Shown here: piece after piece, positions 10,547 to 18,809 of the stretch
How the letters are laid out: the number at the start of each line of letters is the position of its first letter
How positions within the stretch are numbered: the stretch's first letter is position 1
Origin: Janthinobacterium lividum
GTDB lineage: Bacteria > Pseudomonadota > Gammaproteobacteria > Burkholderiales > Burkholderiaceae_D
Assembly (NCBI RefSeq): GCF_011601275.1
Contig: NZ_JAAOLY010000001.1
Span: 533,429-597,428, forward strand
DNA length: 64,000 nt
Reading direction: 5' to 3'
Notes under the pieces: generated by a model
Database searches by the model: none
Told to the model about the DNA's origin: nothing
Seen by the model: only the letters and a program-made list of their open reading frames with translations
Translations under genes and position numbers: made by a program

Positions 10547-12655
10547 CTAATCCACGCCCGCCGTCAGCGGCCGCAGGCTGCCCACGGCGTAGCCTTGCGC
10601 GTAGTCGATGCCCAGCTCGCGGATGACGGCCAGGGTGGCTTCGTCTTCGACGTATTCGGCCACCGTTTGCAGGCCCATCACGTGGCCCACTTCATTGATG
10701 GCCTTGACCATGGCGCGGTTGATGGCATTGCTGGCGATGTCGCGCACGAAGACGCCGTCGATCTTCAGATAGTCGACGGGCAGGGCCTTCAGGTAGCCGA
10801 ACGAGGAAAAGCCGCTGCCGAAGTCGTCGAGCGAGAAGCGGCAGCCCATGGCCTTGAGCTGGCGCATGAACACTTGCGCCTTGGGCAGGTTGGCGATGAC
10901 GGCCGTTTCCGTGATTTCAAAGCAGATCTGCTCGGGTGCGATGGCGTAGTGCACGAACTGCTCGGTGATGTAGTCGTGCAAGCCCGCGTCGGCCAGCGAC
11001 ATGCCCGACAGGTTGATCGAATACAGGGCCGGGGCACGGCGACGCCCTTCCGCCAGCGCCTCGAGCGGCGCCAGGCTGTCGCGCACGCTCTCGATATGCG
11101 CGCAGACGGCGCGGATCACCCAGCGGTCGATGGACAGCATCATGTCGTAGCGTTCGGCGGCCGGGATGAAGGCGCCGGGCAGTATCAAATCGCCCTTGCC
11201 GTTGCGGATGCGGATCAGCACCTCGTCGTGGTGTTCCAGGCTGTCGTGCAGGTGCACGATGGGCATGGCGTACAGGCGGAAATAATCGTGTTCGAATGCC
11301 TCGTTCAGGCGCGAAATCCACAGCATTTCACCATGCCGCTGCGCCAGCATGACATCCGATTCCTGGTACACGTGCAGGCGGTTGCGCCCCTGCTCCTTGG
11401 CCAGGTAGCAAGCCTGGTCGGCGGCGATCAGCAGCTCGCTCATGGATTTGCTGTCTTGCGTAATTTCTACCATGCCGATGCTCACGCCCAGTTCAAAATT
11501 GCGGCTGTCCCAGGCGAAACGGAAATCCTTGATGGACTGGCGCAGCTGCTCGCCGATCACGTGCGCATGGTCAAGCGGACAGTGGGGCAGCAGCACGCCC
11601 AGTTCATCGCCGCCCAGGCGCGCCAGGATGTCGCTGTCGCGCATCTGCTGCTGCAGCAACTTGGCCAGCAGCTGCAGCAGCATGTCGCCGGCGCCGTGGC
11701 CACAGGTATCGTTGATGACCTTGAACTGGTCCAGGTCCAGGTACAGCAGCGCATGCACATGCCCTTCTTCCTTGGCCGAGTGCAGGGCGTTGGACACCAG
11801 ATGTTCGAATTCGCGCCGGTTGACCAGGCCCGTCAAGGTGTCGTGCGTGGCTTGCCACGACAGTTGCTGGCTCAGCTTGCGCTCATGGCTGACGTCGCGA
11901 AACACGACGACGGCGCCAAGGATGCTGCCATCGCGCGACCAGATGGGTGCCGCGGAATCTTCGATGGGAATGCGCCGTCCTTCACGCGTGACCAGCTGCG
12001 TGTGCGAGGAAATGCCGATGGCCTGGCGCTGCAGCAGGCATTTGAGGGCTACGTGCTCGAGTGTTTCACCGGTGTTTTCATCGACCAGGCGCAGCGTGTC
12101 CTGGATATCAAGACCTTGCGCCAGATGGTTGCTCCAGCCCGTCAATTGCTCCGCTACGCGGTTCAGGTAGCGCGTCTTGCCGTGCGGATCGGTGGTGATC
12201 ACGGCGTCGCCGATGGAGCTGAGCGTCACTTCGGCCAGTTCCTTGCGTTCGGCGATCATGATTTCGCGTCGCATGTGCTCGGTAATGTCCCAGATGATGC
12301 CCAGCGTGCGTTCGGGCCGCCCTTCGGCATCGGCGAACACCCGCGCCTTGGCCGACAGCCAGCGTTCATCGCCGTCCGGATGGACCACGCGGTACTGCAG
12401 CACATAGCCATCGCCGCGGTCGACACCTTCCTGCATCACCTGCAGCACGCGCTCGCGCTCGTCGGTATGCACGAAGCCAAGAAAGTCGCGGAACGGCTGC
12501 GTCAGCGGCCGCGCCGCCAGTCCCAGCAGGGCGGCGCCGCGGGCGGACCAGACGACGGTGCCGTCGATGAGCATGCCGTCGACGATGCTGGAATCCCATA
12601 TCGCCATCTGCGCCGCGTCCAGCGCCAGTTGCAGCCGTTTTTGCAGATCGCTCAT
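10547..12655 (-). CDS. PAS-PAS-GGDEF-EAL cyclic-di-GMP signalling protein
   Basis: A 702-residue cytoplasmic signalling protein. The ATG at 12655 is chosen because GGAGAA lies seven bases upstream. Two PAS/PAC sensor domains occupy about residues 5-250 and no membrane helix is apparent. The GGDEF domain has GGDEL in place of GGDEF, with an RDSD motif five residues before it matching the RxxD inhibitory I-site. The EAL domain has EVL in place of EAL but keeps NLSGMSL, EITETAV and DDFGSGF plus the catalytic lysine region LKIDG. It is probably a phosphodiesterase, with the cyclase half active or regulatory; neither is proven. Confidence 0.92.
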   Translation of the reverse strand: MSDLQKRLQLALDAAQMAIWDSSIVDGMLIDGTVVWSARGAALLGLAARPLTQPFRDFLGFVHTDERERVLQVMQEGVDRGDGYVLQYRVVHPDGDERWLSAKARVFADAEGRPERTLGIIWDITEHMRREIMIAERKELAEVTLSSIGDAVITTDPHGKTRYLNRVAEQLTGWSNHLAQGLDIQDTLRLVDENTGETLEHVALKCLLQRQAIGISSHTQLVTREGRRIPIEDSAAPIWSRDGSILGAVVVFRDVSHERKLSQQLSWQATHDTLTGLVNRREFEHLVSNALHSAKEEGHVHALLYLDLDQFKVINDTCGHGAGDMLLQLLAKLLQQQMRDSDILARLGGDELGVLLPHCPLDHAHVIGEQLRQSIKDFRFAWDSRNFELGVSIGMVEITQDSKSMSELLIAADQACYLAKEQGRNRLHVYQESDVMLAQRHGEMLWISRLNEAFEHDYFRLYAMPIVHLHDSLEHHDEVLIRIRNGKGDLILPGAFIPAAERYDMMLSIDRWVIRAVCAHIESVRDSLAPLEALAEGRRRAPALYSINLSGMSLADAGLHDYITEQFVHYAIAPEQICFEITETAVIANLPKAQVFMRQLKAMGCRFSLDDFGSGFSSFGYLKALPVDYLKIDGVFVRDIASNAINRAMVKAINEVGHVMGLQTVAEYVEDEATLAVIRELGIDYAQGYAVGSLRPLTAGVD

Positions 12656-12724
12656 CTGATTCTCCGGCCCGTCGCCGGGCAAATACAGATAGAGTGGCGC
12701 GGCGCGCCATGGTTCCCGCTGGCG

Positions 12725-13156
12725 CTAGGCTAGCGGTGCGTTGCTTTGTTCCGGCGCAAGAACACGTGCTACATCGCGCACATTCTTTTGCACGGCCACG
12801 GCGGCAAACAGGCTGAGCAGGAATGCCATGGCATAGAAGCCCTTTTCGCTGTTTTGCAAGGCGGCGTTCCACAGGCCGACCGTCAGCAGCAGCAAGGCCA
12901 GCAGCACGGAAATCCAGCACAGGCCAAAATAAATGCCCGTCACGGCGATGCCTTCGGCGCGGTCGCGCACGGACTTTTGCAGCGAGATGGCGGCGAACAG
13001 GCCATACATGAGAATAGTGAAGTAATAGCCCTTTTCGTTGAGCGCCATCGTGGCGTTCCACAGGCCGGACAGGTAAGTGATGACGCCGATCAGCAGGGCC
13101 GCCCAGGAGGCGCCGATGAAGGCGCTGCTGGGACGTTGGATGGGGGAAGTCTGCAT
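12725..13156 (-). CDS. YiaA/YiaB-family inner membrane protein
   Basis: A 143-residue integral membrane protein with a duplicated two-helix unit. Each half has a hydrophobic helix, an asparagine-rich turn ([16 protein letters not shown] and [16 protein letters not shown]) and a second helix ending in QKSVRD or QKNVRD. The internal duplication is characteristic of the YiaA/YiaB family, whose function is not established. The start at 13156 has GGAGA upstream. It follows the DUF808 gene on the same strand by 83 bases and may be cotranscribed with it. Confidence 0.88.
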   Translation of the reverse strand: MQTSPIQRPSSAFIGASWAALLIGVITYLSGLWNATMALNEKGYYFTILMYGLFAAISLQKSVRDRAEGIAVTGIYFGLCWISVLLALLLLTVGLWNAALQNSEKGFYAMAFLLSLFAAVAVQKNVRDVARVLAPEQSNAPLA

Positions 13157-13239
13157 AGGGTCTCCATGGACAGGCTGGCGCCGCGGCATGGCCGGGCGGC
13201 AGGCACGGATGCGCCTGCCGCCCCATCAGACCAGAAAGT

Positions 13240-14187
13240 TTATTTGGCTGGCTTGACCATGCGCAACAAAGCCGACACGGCCGTGACGCCGGCCAGCACC
13301 AGGCCGCCGGCGATGACGCCGGCCACCGCGTTGATCAGGCTGGGCGTGACGGCTGCCAGCACGGGACCGATGCCGGCGACGCTGCCGACGGCTGCTACCG
13401 CATGGTGCAGCATGCCGCTGGCCCATGGCCAGCCGTGCGTGAGAATGCCGCCACCCACCATGAACATGGCCAGGGTGCCCACGACGGAGAGAAATTTCAT
13501 CAGTTTCGGCGCCGCCGACACGAGCATGCGGCCAAAGCCGCGCACGCCATCCATCAGCGCGCCCGCGCCCTTGCGCGCGGACAAATAAAAGCCCGCGTCG
13601 TCGAGCTTGACGATGCCCGCCACCAGACCGTACACGCCCACCGTCATGATGATGGCGATGCCGACGACGACGGCTACCTGCTCGGCGAAGGTGGCGGCGG
13701 CCACCGTGCCCAGCGCGATGACGATGATTTCCGCCGACAAAATGAAATCGGTGCGGATGGCGCCCTTGATCTTGTCCTTTTCCAGGGCGACGAGGTCGAC
13801 CTGCGGGTCGCGCAGCGCCTGCACCAGCTCGGCCTGGTGGCTGTCGTCCGGGTGCAGGTATTTGTGCGCGATCTTTTCGAAGCCCTCGAAGCACAGGTAG
13901 GCGCCGCCCACCATCAGCAATGGCGTGATGGCCCACGGCGCAAACGCGCTGATGGCCAGCGCGGCGGGCACGAGGATGGCCTTGTTCTTCAGCGAGCCGA
14001 CGGCGACGGCCCAGACCACCGGCAATTCGCGCTCGGCGCGCACGCCGGCCACTTGCTGTGCGTTCAGGGCCAGGTCGTCACCGAGCACGCCGGCCGTCTT
14101 CTTGGCGGCCACCTTGGTCATCAGGGAAACGTCATCGAGGATGCTGGCGATGTCGTCGAGCAGGGCCAGCAGGCTGGAGCCGGCCAT
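13240..14187 (-). CDS. DUF808 family (YedI-like) inner membrane protein
   Basis: A 315-residue polytopic membrane protein recognised as DUF808/YedI by its start, [20 protein letters not shown], followed by [20 protein letters not shown]. The middle contains [14 protein letters not shown] and several glycine- and alanine-rich helices. The function of the family is unknown. It has a ribosome-binding site GGGAG and faces the divergent LysE gene across a 191-base shared upstream region. Confidence 0.9.
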   Translation of the reverse strand: MAGSSLLALLDDIASILDDVSLMTKVAAKKTAGVLGDDLALNAQQVAGVRAERELPVVWAVAVGSLKNKAILVPAALAISAFAPWAITPLLMVGGAYLCFEGFEKIAHKYLHPDDSHQAELVQALRDPQVDLVALEKDKIKGAIRTDFILSAEIIVIALGTVAAATFAEQVAVVVGIAIIMTVGVYGLVAGIVKLDDAGFYLSARKGAGALMDGVRGFGRMLVSAAPKLMKFLSVVGTLAMFMVGGGILTHGWPWASGMLHHAVAAVGSVAGIGPVLAAVTPSLINAVAGVIAGGLVLAGVTAVSALLRMVKPAK

Positions 14188-14378
14188 CTCAGTGCGCTCC
14201 CATGGCGGTGGCAGGAAGTGGTGGAACGAGGAAAGTGTTGTTTTTCATGATGTTGTTCTTGGTTGTACGGCAAGGGGTGACGTGGGTAAGGCATCCTTGC
14301 GATCTTACCCCAGGGATGGCCGGCAGGGCCGCACGGGCCGGGGTAAAATTGCTCATCGTCTCTTATTTTGGAAACCGC

Positions 14379-15020
14379 ATGCCCTTCGCCACCTGGATCA
14401 CCTTTGTCATCGCCGCCTCCATCATCGCCGTCTCGCCCGGCTCGGGCGCCGTGCTGTCGATGTCGCACGGCCTGTCGTACGGGGTGAAAAAGGCCAGCGC
14501 CACGATTCTCGGCCTGCAACTGGGGCTGCTGGTGGTGCTGGGCATCGCGGGCGCCGGCGTCGGTTCCCTGCTGCTGGCTTCCGAAGTGGCGTTCAATATC
14601 GTCAAGACGGTGGGCGCCCTGTACCTGATCTACCTGGGCCTGTCGCAGTGGCGCGCCAAGGTGGCGGTGGCCAGCGACCTGCATGCCGATGCCGTGGTGC
14701 CGTCCTGGCACCGGCGCGTGCTGACGGGTTTTTTGACGAACGTGACGAATCCGAAAGGCATCATCTTCATGGTGGCGGTATTGCCGCAATTCATCAGCCC
14801 TGCTGCGCCGCTGCTGCCGCAACTGCTGATACTGGCCGTCACCATGTGCACGATCGACCAGATCGTCATGCACAGCTACGCTTTCCTCGCTTCGTCGATG
14901 CAGCGTTTTTTCCGCGATGCCAAGGCCGTGAAAAAGCAGAACCGCTTCTTTGGCGGCTTGCTGATGGCCGTCGGCGCCGCCCTGTTCTTCGTCAAGCGCG
15001 GTGGCCAGGCGGCGTCCTGA
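14379..15020 (+). CDS. LysE/RhtB-family amino acid exporter
   Basis: An inner-membrane exporter of 213 residues for amino acids or related metabolites. It begins MPFATWITFVIAASIIAVSP with the family motif SPGSGAVLSMSHGLSYGVKK just after the first helix, and has about six hydrophobic segments. The motif GFLTNVTNPKGIIFMVAVLPQF near residues 118-139 is diagnostic. The usual length is about 205-215. GGAAA lies upstream of the chosen ATG; an in-frame extension upstream is not credible. The substrate cannot be assigned from sequence. Confidence 0.92.
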   Translation: MPFATWITFVIAASIIAVSPGSGAVLSMSHGLSYGVKKASATILGLQLGLLVVLGIAGAGVGSLLLASEVAFNIVKTVGALYLIYLGLSQWRAKVAVASDLHADAVVPSWHRRVLTGFLTNVTNPKGIIFMVAVLPQFISPAAPLLPQLLILAVTMCTIDQIVMHSYAFLASSMQRFFRDAKAVKKQNRFFGGLLMAVGAALFFVKRGGQAAS

Positions 15021-15053
15021 ACGAAGTCAATATGCAAACATTTGTAAGCCCGC

Positions 15054-15082
15054 TTGCGATGTCCGCCTGATGCGGATGTAAT
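15054..15082 (+). promoter_or_regulatory. Predicted sigma-70 promoter of the FecR/DUF6600 gene
   Basis: TTGCGA (15054-15059) and TGTAAT (15077-15082) are separated by 17 bases, and the gene starts 43 bases after the -10 element. Both hexamers are imperfect, so this is a prediction from motif and spacing only. Confidence 0.4.
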
Positions 15083-15124
15083 CGACAGCATGTCGTCCTT
15101 GTAAGTCCTGCCTGGAGCGCTGCC

Positions 15125-16861
15125 ATGCGTCCTATCCTGTCTTTCCCCCTGCTCAACACCATCTGCGCCGTGCTGCTGTCGTCGGCGTGCTCCCTGGCCT
15201 TGGCCGAGGACCCGCCCGCCCGAGTGGGGCGCATTTCCACCGTCGAAGGGCAGGTGCTGGTGCGCGCCGGCGATGGCGATGCGCAAAACGCCCTGCTGAA
15301 CTGGCCCGTCACGACGGATAACCGCCTGAGTACGATGCGCGGCGCGCTGGCGGAGTTTCGCGTAGGCGCGGCCGCCGTGCGCCTCGATGGCGATTCCGAG
15401 CTGGAAGTGAGCGAGCTCGATGACGACAGTTTCAAGCTGCACCTGAGCTATGGCACGGTCAGCGTGCGCGTGCGCAATCCCGATGCGCTGCGCGGCTTCG
15501 AGCTGACCACGGCCCAGGCGCGCGTGATCCTGACCCAGCCGGGCTGGGTGCGCATCGAGGCGGGGCGCCAGCCCGGCGCCAGCGTCGTCAGCGTGCTCGA
15601 CGGGGCGGCCGACGTGGATGGCGCGACGGGCAGCGTCACCTTGCGTGCAGGCAAGCGCGCCGAGCTGACGGACGAGGAATTGCGCACGGGCGCCTTGCAG
15701 CGCGTGGCGTTCGACAACTGGCCCGAAGCCTTGCCCGCCGCCGCGCCGGCCTTGCGCTATGTCACGGACGATACGACCGGCTATGAAGAGCTGGACCGCT
15801 ACGGCGCCTGGCAGGAAGATGCGCAATACGGCCCCTTGTGGCTGCCCAGCGCCGTGCCGCCCGGCTGGGCGCCGTACAGCGACGGGCGCTGGACATGGAT
15901 CGCGCCGTGGGGCTGGACCTGGGTCGACAATGCGCCGTGGGGTTATGCGCCTTCGCATTACGGCCGCTGGGTGCTGCTGGGCCACCGCTGGGGCTGGGCG
16001 CCGGGCCGCGAACGTGGCCGCGTGCCCTGGGCGCCGGCCCTGGTGGGCTGGGTCGGCGGCAATCAAGGTCCACATCATGGCCAGCGCCCGGGCGTCGGCT
16101 GGTTTCCCCTGTCGCCGCACGAGCGCTACGTGCCCGGCTACCGCGCCAGCGCCGAGTATGAACGCCGCATCAACCGGATGGCCGAAGGGCGCCGCCCCGT
16201 GGCGGGCGAGCGCGAACGGCGCGAAGGCATGACGATGCTGCCCGGCGAGCGTTTTGGCGGCGCGCGCACGGTCGACGTGCCGCGCCGCAACCGCACCACC
16301 ATGCCGCCGCCCGTCATGCAAAGTTTGCCGTTGAGCACGGCACCTGCGCCGGCCGGCAATTGGCAGCGTCCCATCGAGGCAAGGGAGCCCCGGCGCGACT
16401 GGGTCAACCGCCCCGGCCGCTTGCAGACGGACGATGGGCAGACGCACATGGCGCCGCGTCCCATGCAGCCGAACCGGCCGCCCGTGCCAGCCCAGCCTCA
16501 GCAGCCGCAACAGCCGCCGGTGCCGCAACAGCCCCTGATGCCGGTCATGCCGGCCTTGCCACCCGTGCAAGATCATGTGGCCCGCCCCGGGTGGCGTGGC
16601 GAGGAGCGGCCCCGTACCGACTGGCACCGCGCCGAGCGTGGCCCCCGCCGCGAAGTGGTGCAGACGGCGCCGCCGCCGTCCTTGCCTGCCCCGCCGCCTG
16701 TGGCCCAGCCGCGGCCCGCGCCGCCGCCGATGCCGGCGCCCGCCGCCCGTCCGCCCCAGGAAGCGCGCGGTGCCGAGCGCCCCAATGGGCCGCGTGAGCG
16801 CAACCATGAGCGCGGCAATCCCGGTCGCAACAGCCGGCTGCAGCCGGAAGCGGAGCGCTGA
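15125..16861 (+). CDS. Secreted FecR-domain and DUF6600 protein with proline-rich C-terminus
   Basis: A 578-residue exported protein. A signal peptide ends near residue 28 (SLALAEDPP). Residues about 30-200 form a FecR-like beta domain (VGRISTVEGQVLVRAGDG). Residues about 215-345 are tryptophan- and tyrosine-rich with repeats such as YGAWQEDAQYGPLWLPSAV and PWGWTWVDNAPWGYAPSHYG, which I recognise as DUF6600. The rest is arginine-, proline- and glutamine-rich low-complexity sequence. The family occurs in proteobacteria as a periplasmic or surface protein of unknown function. The FecR domain here is not linked to a sigma factor, so it is not a classical FecR. A hairpin terminator lies 174 bases after the stop. 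Confidence 0.85.
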   Translation: MRPILSFPLLNTICAVLLSSACSLALAEDPPARVGRISTVEGQVLVRAGDGDAQNALLNWPVTTDNRLSTMRGALAEFRVGAAAVRLDGDSELEVSELDDDSFKLHLSYGTVSVRVRNPDALRGFELTTAQARVILTQPGWVRIEAGRQPGASVVSVLDGAADVDGATGSVTLRAGKRAELTDEELRTGALQRVAFDNWPEALPAAAPALRYVTDDTTGYEELDRYGAWQEDAQYGPLWLPSAVPPGWAPYSDGRWTWIAPWGWTWVDNAPWGYAPSHYGRWVLLGHRWGWAPGRERGRVPWAPALVGWVGGNQGPHHGQRPGVGWFPLSPHERYVPGYRASAEYERRINRMAEGRRPVAGERERREGMTMLPGERFGGARTVDVPRRNRTTMPPPVMQSLPLSTAPAPAGNWQRPIEAREPRRDWVNRPGRLQTDDGQTHMAPRPMQPNRPPVPAQPQQPQQPPVPQQPLMPVMPALPPVQDHVARPGWRGEERPRTDWHRAERGPRREVVQTAPPPSLPAPPPVAQPRPAPPPMPAPAARPPQEARGAERPNGPRERNHERGNPGRNSRLQPEAER

Positions 16862-17183
16862 CGGCGGCGGCGCTCCCGTCTGTCGCGCCGTATCGACATT
16901 CAAGCCGCAAAATGCGCAGTTCGTCACATACCGGAGGCAAAGCCGCCGTCGTTTGTCTACAGTACGACCACTGCTTATCCTCCAAGTGACAGCATCGCTT
17001 TTCCGGCTATTTTGTCTAAACGAAATAGTTTTCCGCCAGCTTACCCAGCTGGCTTTTTTTTTGCCTTGCCGTCTGCGCCATGGCGGCCGGCGCAGCCGCC
17101 CTCAAAGTTGGCTACAATACGCTTTTATGCAGCCGCCGCGCGATAAGCGCTGCCTGTTCTGACCGGCACTGATTGGATTTCCC
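16862..17183 (+). other. Intergenic region with terminator and likely DUF493 promoter
   Basis: No gene is visible in this 322-base gap. It is less GC-rich than its surroundings between about 16915 and 17035. It holds the intrinsic terminator at 17035-17062 and a -10-like TACAAT at 17113-17118 that could serve the DUF493 gene; a convincing -35 is not seen. Confidence 0.5.
17035..17062 (+). terminator. Rho-independent terminator
   Basis: GCCAGC (17035-17040) pairs with GCTGGC (17048-17053) across a seven-base loop and is followed directly by a run of nine T residues. It would end the transcript of the FecR/DUF6600 gene. Confidence 0.85.
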
Positions 17184-17480
17184 ATGCAAACGACCCCACC
17201 GACCGAAGTGACGATTCCCCCTAGCGAATCGCTGATCGAATACCCGAGCGACTTTCCCATCAAGATCATGGGCCCGACGCATGTCGACTTCGCGCCGACC
17301 ATGCTCGAGCTGGTCATCAGCCACGATCCGACCTTCCACGCGGGCCGCATGGAAGAGCGTCCATCGGGTAAGGGCAATTACACGGGCCTGACCGTCACCG
17401 TGCGCGCCATCAGCCGCGAGCAGCTCGATGCCCTGTACACGGCGCTGTCGGGCCACCCGATGGTGAAGATCGTCATGTAA
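17184..17480 (+). CDS. DUF493 (YbeD-like) family protein
   Basis: A 98-residue cytoplasmic protein with the ACT-like fold of the YbeD/DUF493 family. Recognisable parts are LIEYPSDFPIKIMG near the N-terminus and the C-terminal half GNYTGLTVTVRAISREQLDALY. In many proteobacteria the gene sits immediately upstream of lipB; here lipB is about 2.9 kb downstream, separated by a divergent exporter/MocR pair that looks inserted between the two. Its last eight bases overlap the convergent exporter gene. Confidence 0.9.
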   Translation: MQTTPPTEVTIPPSESLIEYPSDFPIKIMGPTHVDFAPTMLELVISHDPTFHAGRMEERPSGKGNYTGLTVTVRAISREQLDALYTALSGHPMVKIVM

Positions 17481-18672
17481 GACATGCCGCCGTCGTGCTG
17501 GCCCGCTTCCTCGTGAGCAGCCAGACGGCGGCAAAGGCCGCGCTGGCCGCCGCCGTCACCCACAGCAGCGGCTTTTCGCTGCCGTCCGTGATGGCGGCGA
17601 TGACGGCGCCGCAAATGGCCGTGATGAGCATTTGCACGAAGAAGAACAGGCCCGAGGCGCTGCCCGCCTGGTCGCCATACGGCTGCAGCACGGCCAGCTG
17701 GCAGGCGGGAATCGCCATGCCCACCGACACCATCACCAGCAGCATCGGTGCCACCAGCGAGGCCACGTGCCGCGGTGCCAACGTACCCGCCAGCAACAGA
17801 CTGGCCGCGCCCGCCACATTGATCAGCACCGCCACGCCCAGCATGTAATCGGCGCCCAGGCGCGGTCCCAGGGCGCGAAACAGGCTCGAGCCCGCGATAT
17901 AGCCGCTGACCGTCAGCGCGAACACCAGCGCATAAGAGTGCGACGACAGATGCATACCCCTTTGCAACAGCACGGACGATTCCGCGATGAACGGAAAATA
18001 CGTGCAATACACGCAGCCGATGGCCAGCGCATAGCGCAGGAAATACGCATCGCCCAGCAGGCGGCGGTACAGGGCCAGGGTATTGCCCTGTGGTACGACG
18101 CTGGCCGGCCTGGTTTCCGGTACATAAGCGGCGATCAGTCCCAGCGACAGCGCTCCCAGCAGGCACAGCACGCCAAACACGGCGCGCCAGCCGAACGCGG
18201 CATCGAGCACGCTGCCGGCCAGCGGCGCCAGGATCGGCGACAAGCCCATCACCATCGAGATTTTCCCCAGCATGCGCGCCTGCGTGGCAGGATCGAAGCG
18301 GTCGCGCACCATGACCCGGCCGATGATGGTGCCGCTGCAGCCGCCGAACGCCTGCAGCACGCGCGCGGCGATCAGGACGTGCACGTCGCTGGTGACGGTG
18401 CAGACGATGCTGGCGAGCACAAAAATGCCCGTGCCGGCCAGCAGCACGGGACGGCGTCCGTAGCGGTCGGCCAGCGGCCCGCAAGCAAGCATCGAGGCGG
18501 CCGAACCGGCCATGAACAGGCTCAAGGTCAATTGCAACTGGGCATCGCTGGCATGCAGGGCATCGGCCATGGCCGGCAGCGAAGGCAAATAGATGTCGAT
18601 GCTGATGCGCGACAGGCAGACCAGCAGCAGCACGATGCCGCCCCAGGCCCATAAAGCGATTTGTTTCTGCAT
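17473..18672 (-). CDS. Bcr/CflA-family multidrug efflux MFS transporter
   Basis: A drug:proton antiporter of the inner membrane, 399 residues and about twelve hydrophobic segments. It begins MQKQIALWAWGGIVLLLVCL, and SRISIDIYLPSLPAMA is the D-x-Y-L-P-(S/A)-(L/F)-P motif of the Bcr/CflA (DHA1) group. GPLADRYGRRPVLL is the MFS loop 2-3 motif, and a second-helix-bundle copy is recognisable. The start at 18672 is preferred over an upstream extension. It is divergent from a MocR regulator across 137 bases, which probably controls it. The substrate is unknown. Confidence 0.92.
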   Translation of the reverse strand: MQKQIALWAWGGIVLLLVCLSRISIDIYLPSLPAMADALHASDAQLQLTLSLFMAGSAASMLACGPLADRYGRRPVLLAGTGIFVLASIVCTVTSDVHVLIAARVLQAFGGCSGTIIGRVMVRDRFDPATQARMLGKISMVMGLSPILAPLAGSVLDAAFGWRAVFGVLCLLGALSLGLIAAYVPETRPASVVPQGNTLALYRRLLGDAYFLRYALAIGCVYCTYFPFIAESSVLLQRGMHLSSHSYALVFALTVSGYIAGSSLFRALGPRLGADYMLGVAVLINVAGAASLLLAGTLAPRHVASLVAPMLLVMVSVGMAIPACQLAVLQPYGDQAGSASGLFFFVQMLITAICGAVIAAITDGSEKPLLWVTAAASAAFAAVWLLTRKRASTTAACLT

Positions 18673-18774
18673 TGTTTGTACGATCCATACGAGCGTGCGC
18701 CCCGCTGGCGCACCGGAACGGTGAGAGTAGGATGGTTGTGGTGTAATGCGAAGTGCCACTCATCAGAAAATTCA

Positions 18775-18799
18775 TTGGACCACTTGGACGAACTTGGAC
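18775..18799. promoter_or_regulatory. Three direct TTGGAC repeats, candidate MocR operator
   Basis: TTGGAC occurs at 18775-18780, 18784-18789 and 18794-18799, spaced nine and ten bases apart, so all lie on nearly the same face of the helix. They are in the divergent region between the exporter and the MocR gene, 11 bases before the MocR start. MocR regulators usually bind direct repeats, so this is a plausible autoregulatory operator. Confidence 0.55.
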
Positions 18800-18809
18800 G
18801 ATCATCATC

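Noticed and set aside
10508..12733. A 741-codon open frame on the plus strand opposite the GGDEF-EAL gene.
   Set aside because: The opposite strand encodes clear PAS, GGDEF and EAL domains; the plus-strand product has no known domain and an abnormal composition.
14876..16927. A 683-codon open frame on the minus strand opposite the FecR/DUF6600 gene.
   Set aside because: Its composition (alanine, arginine, glycine and proline only in long runs) is that of a GC-rich shadow frame; the plus strand has a signal peptide and a recognisable domain.
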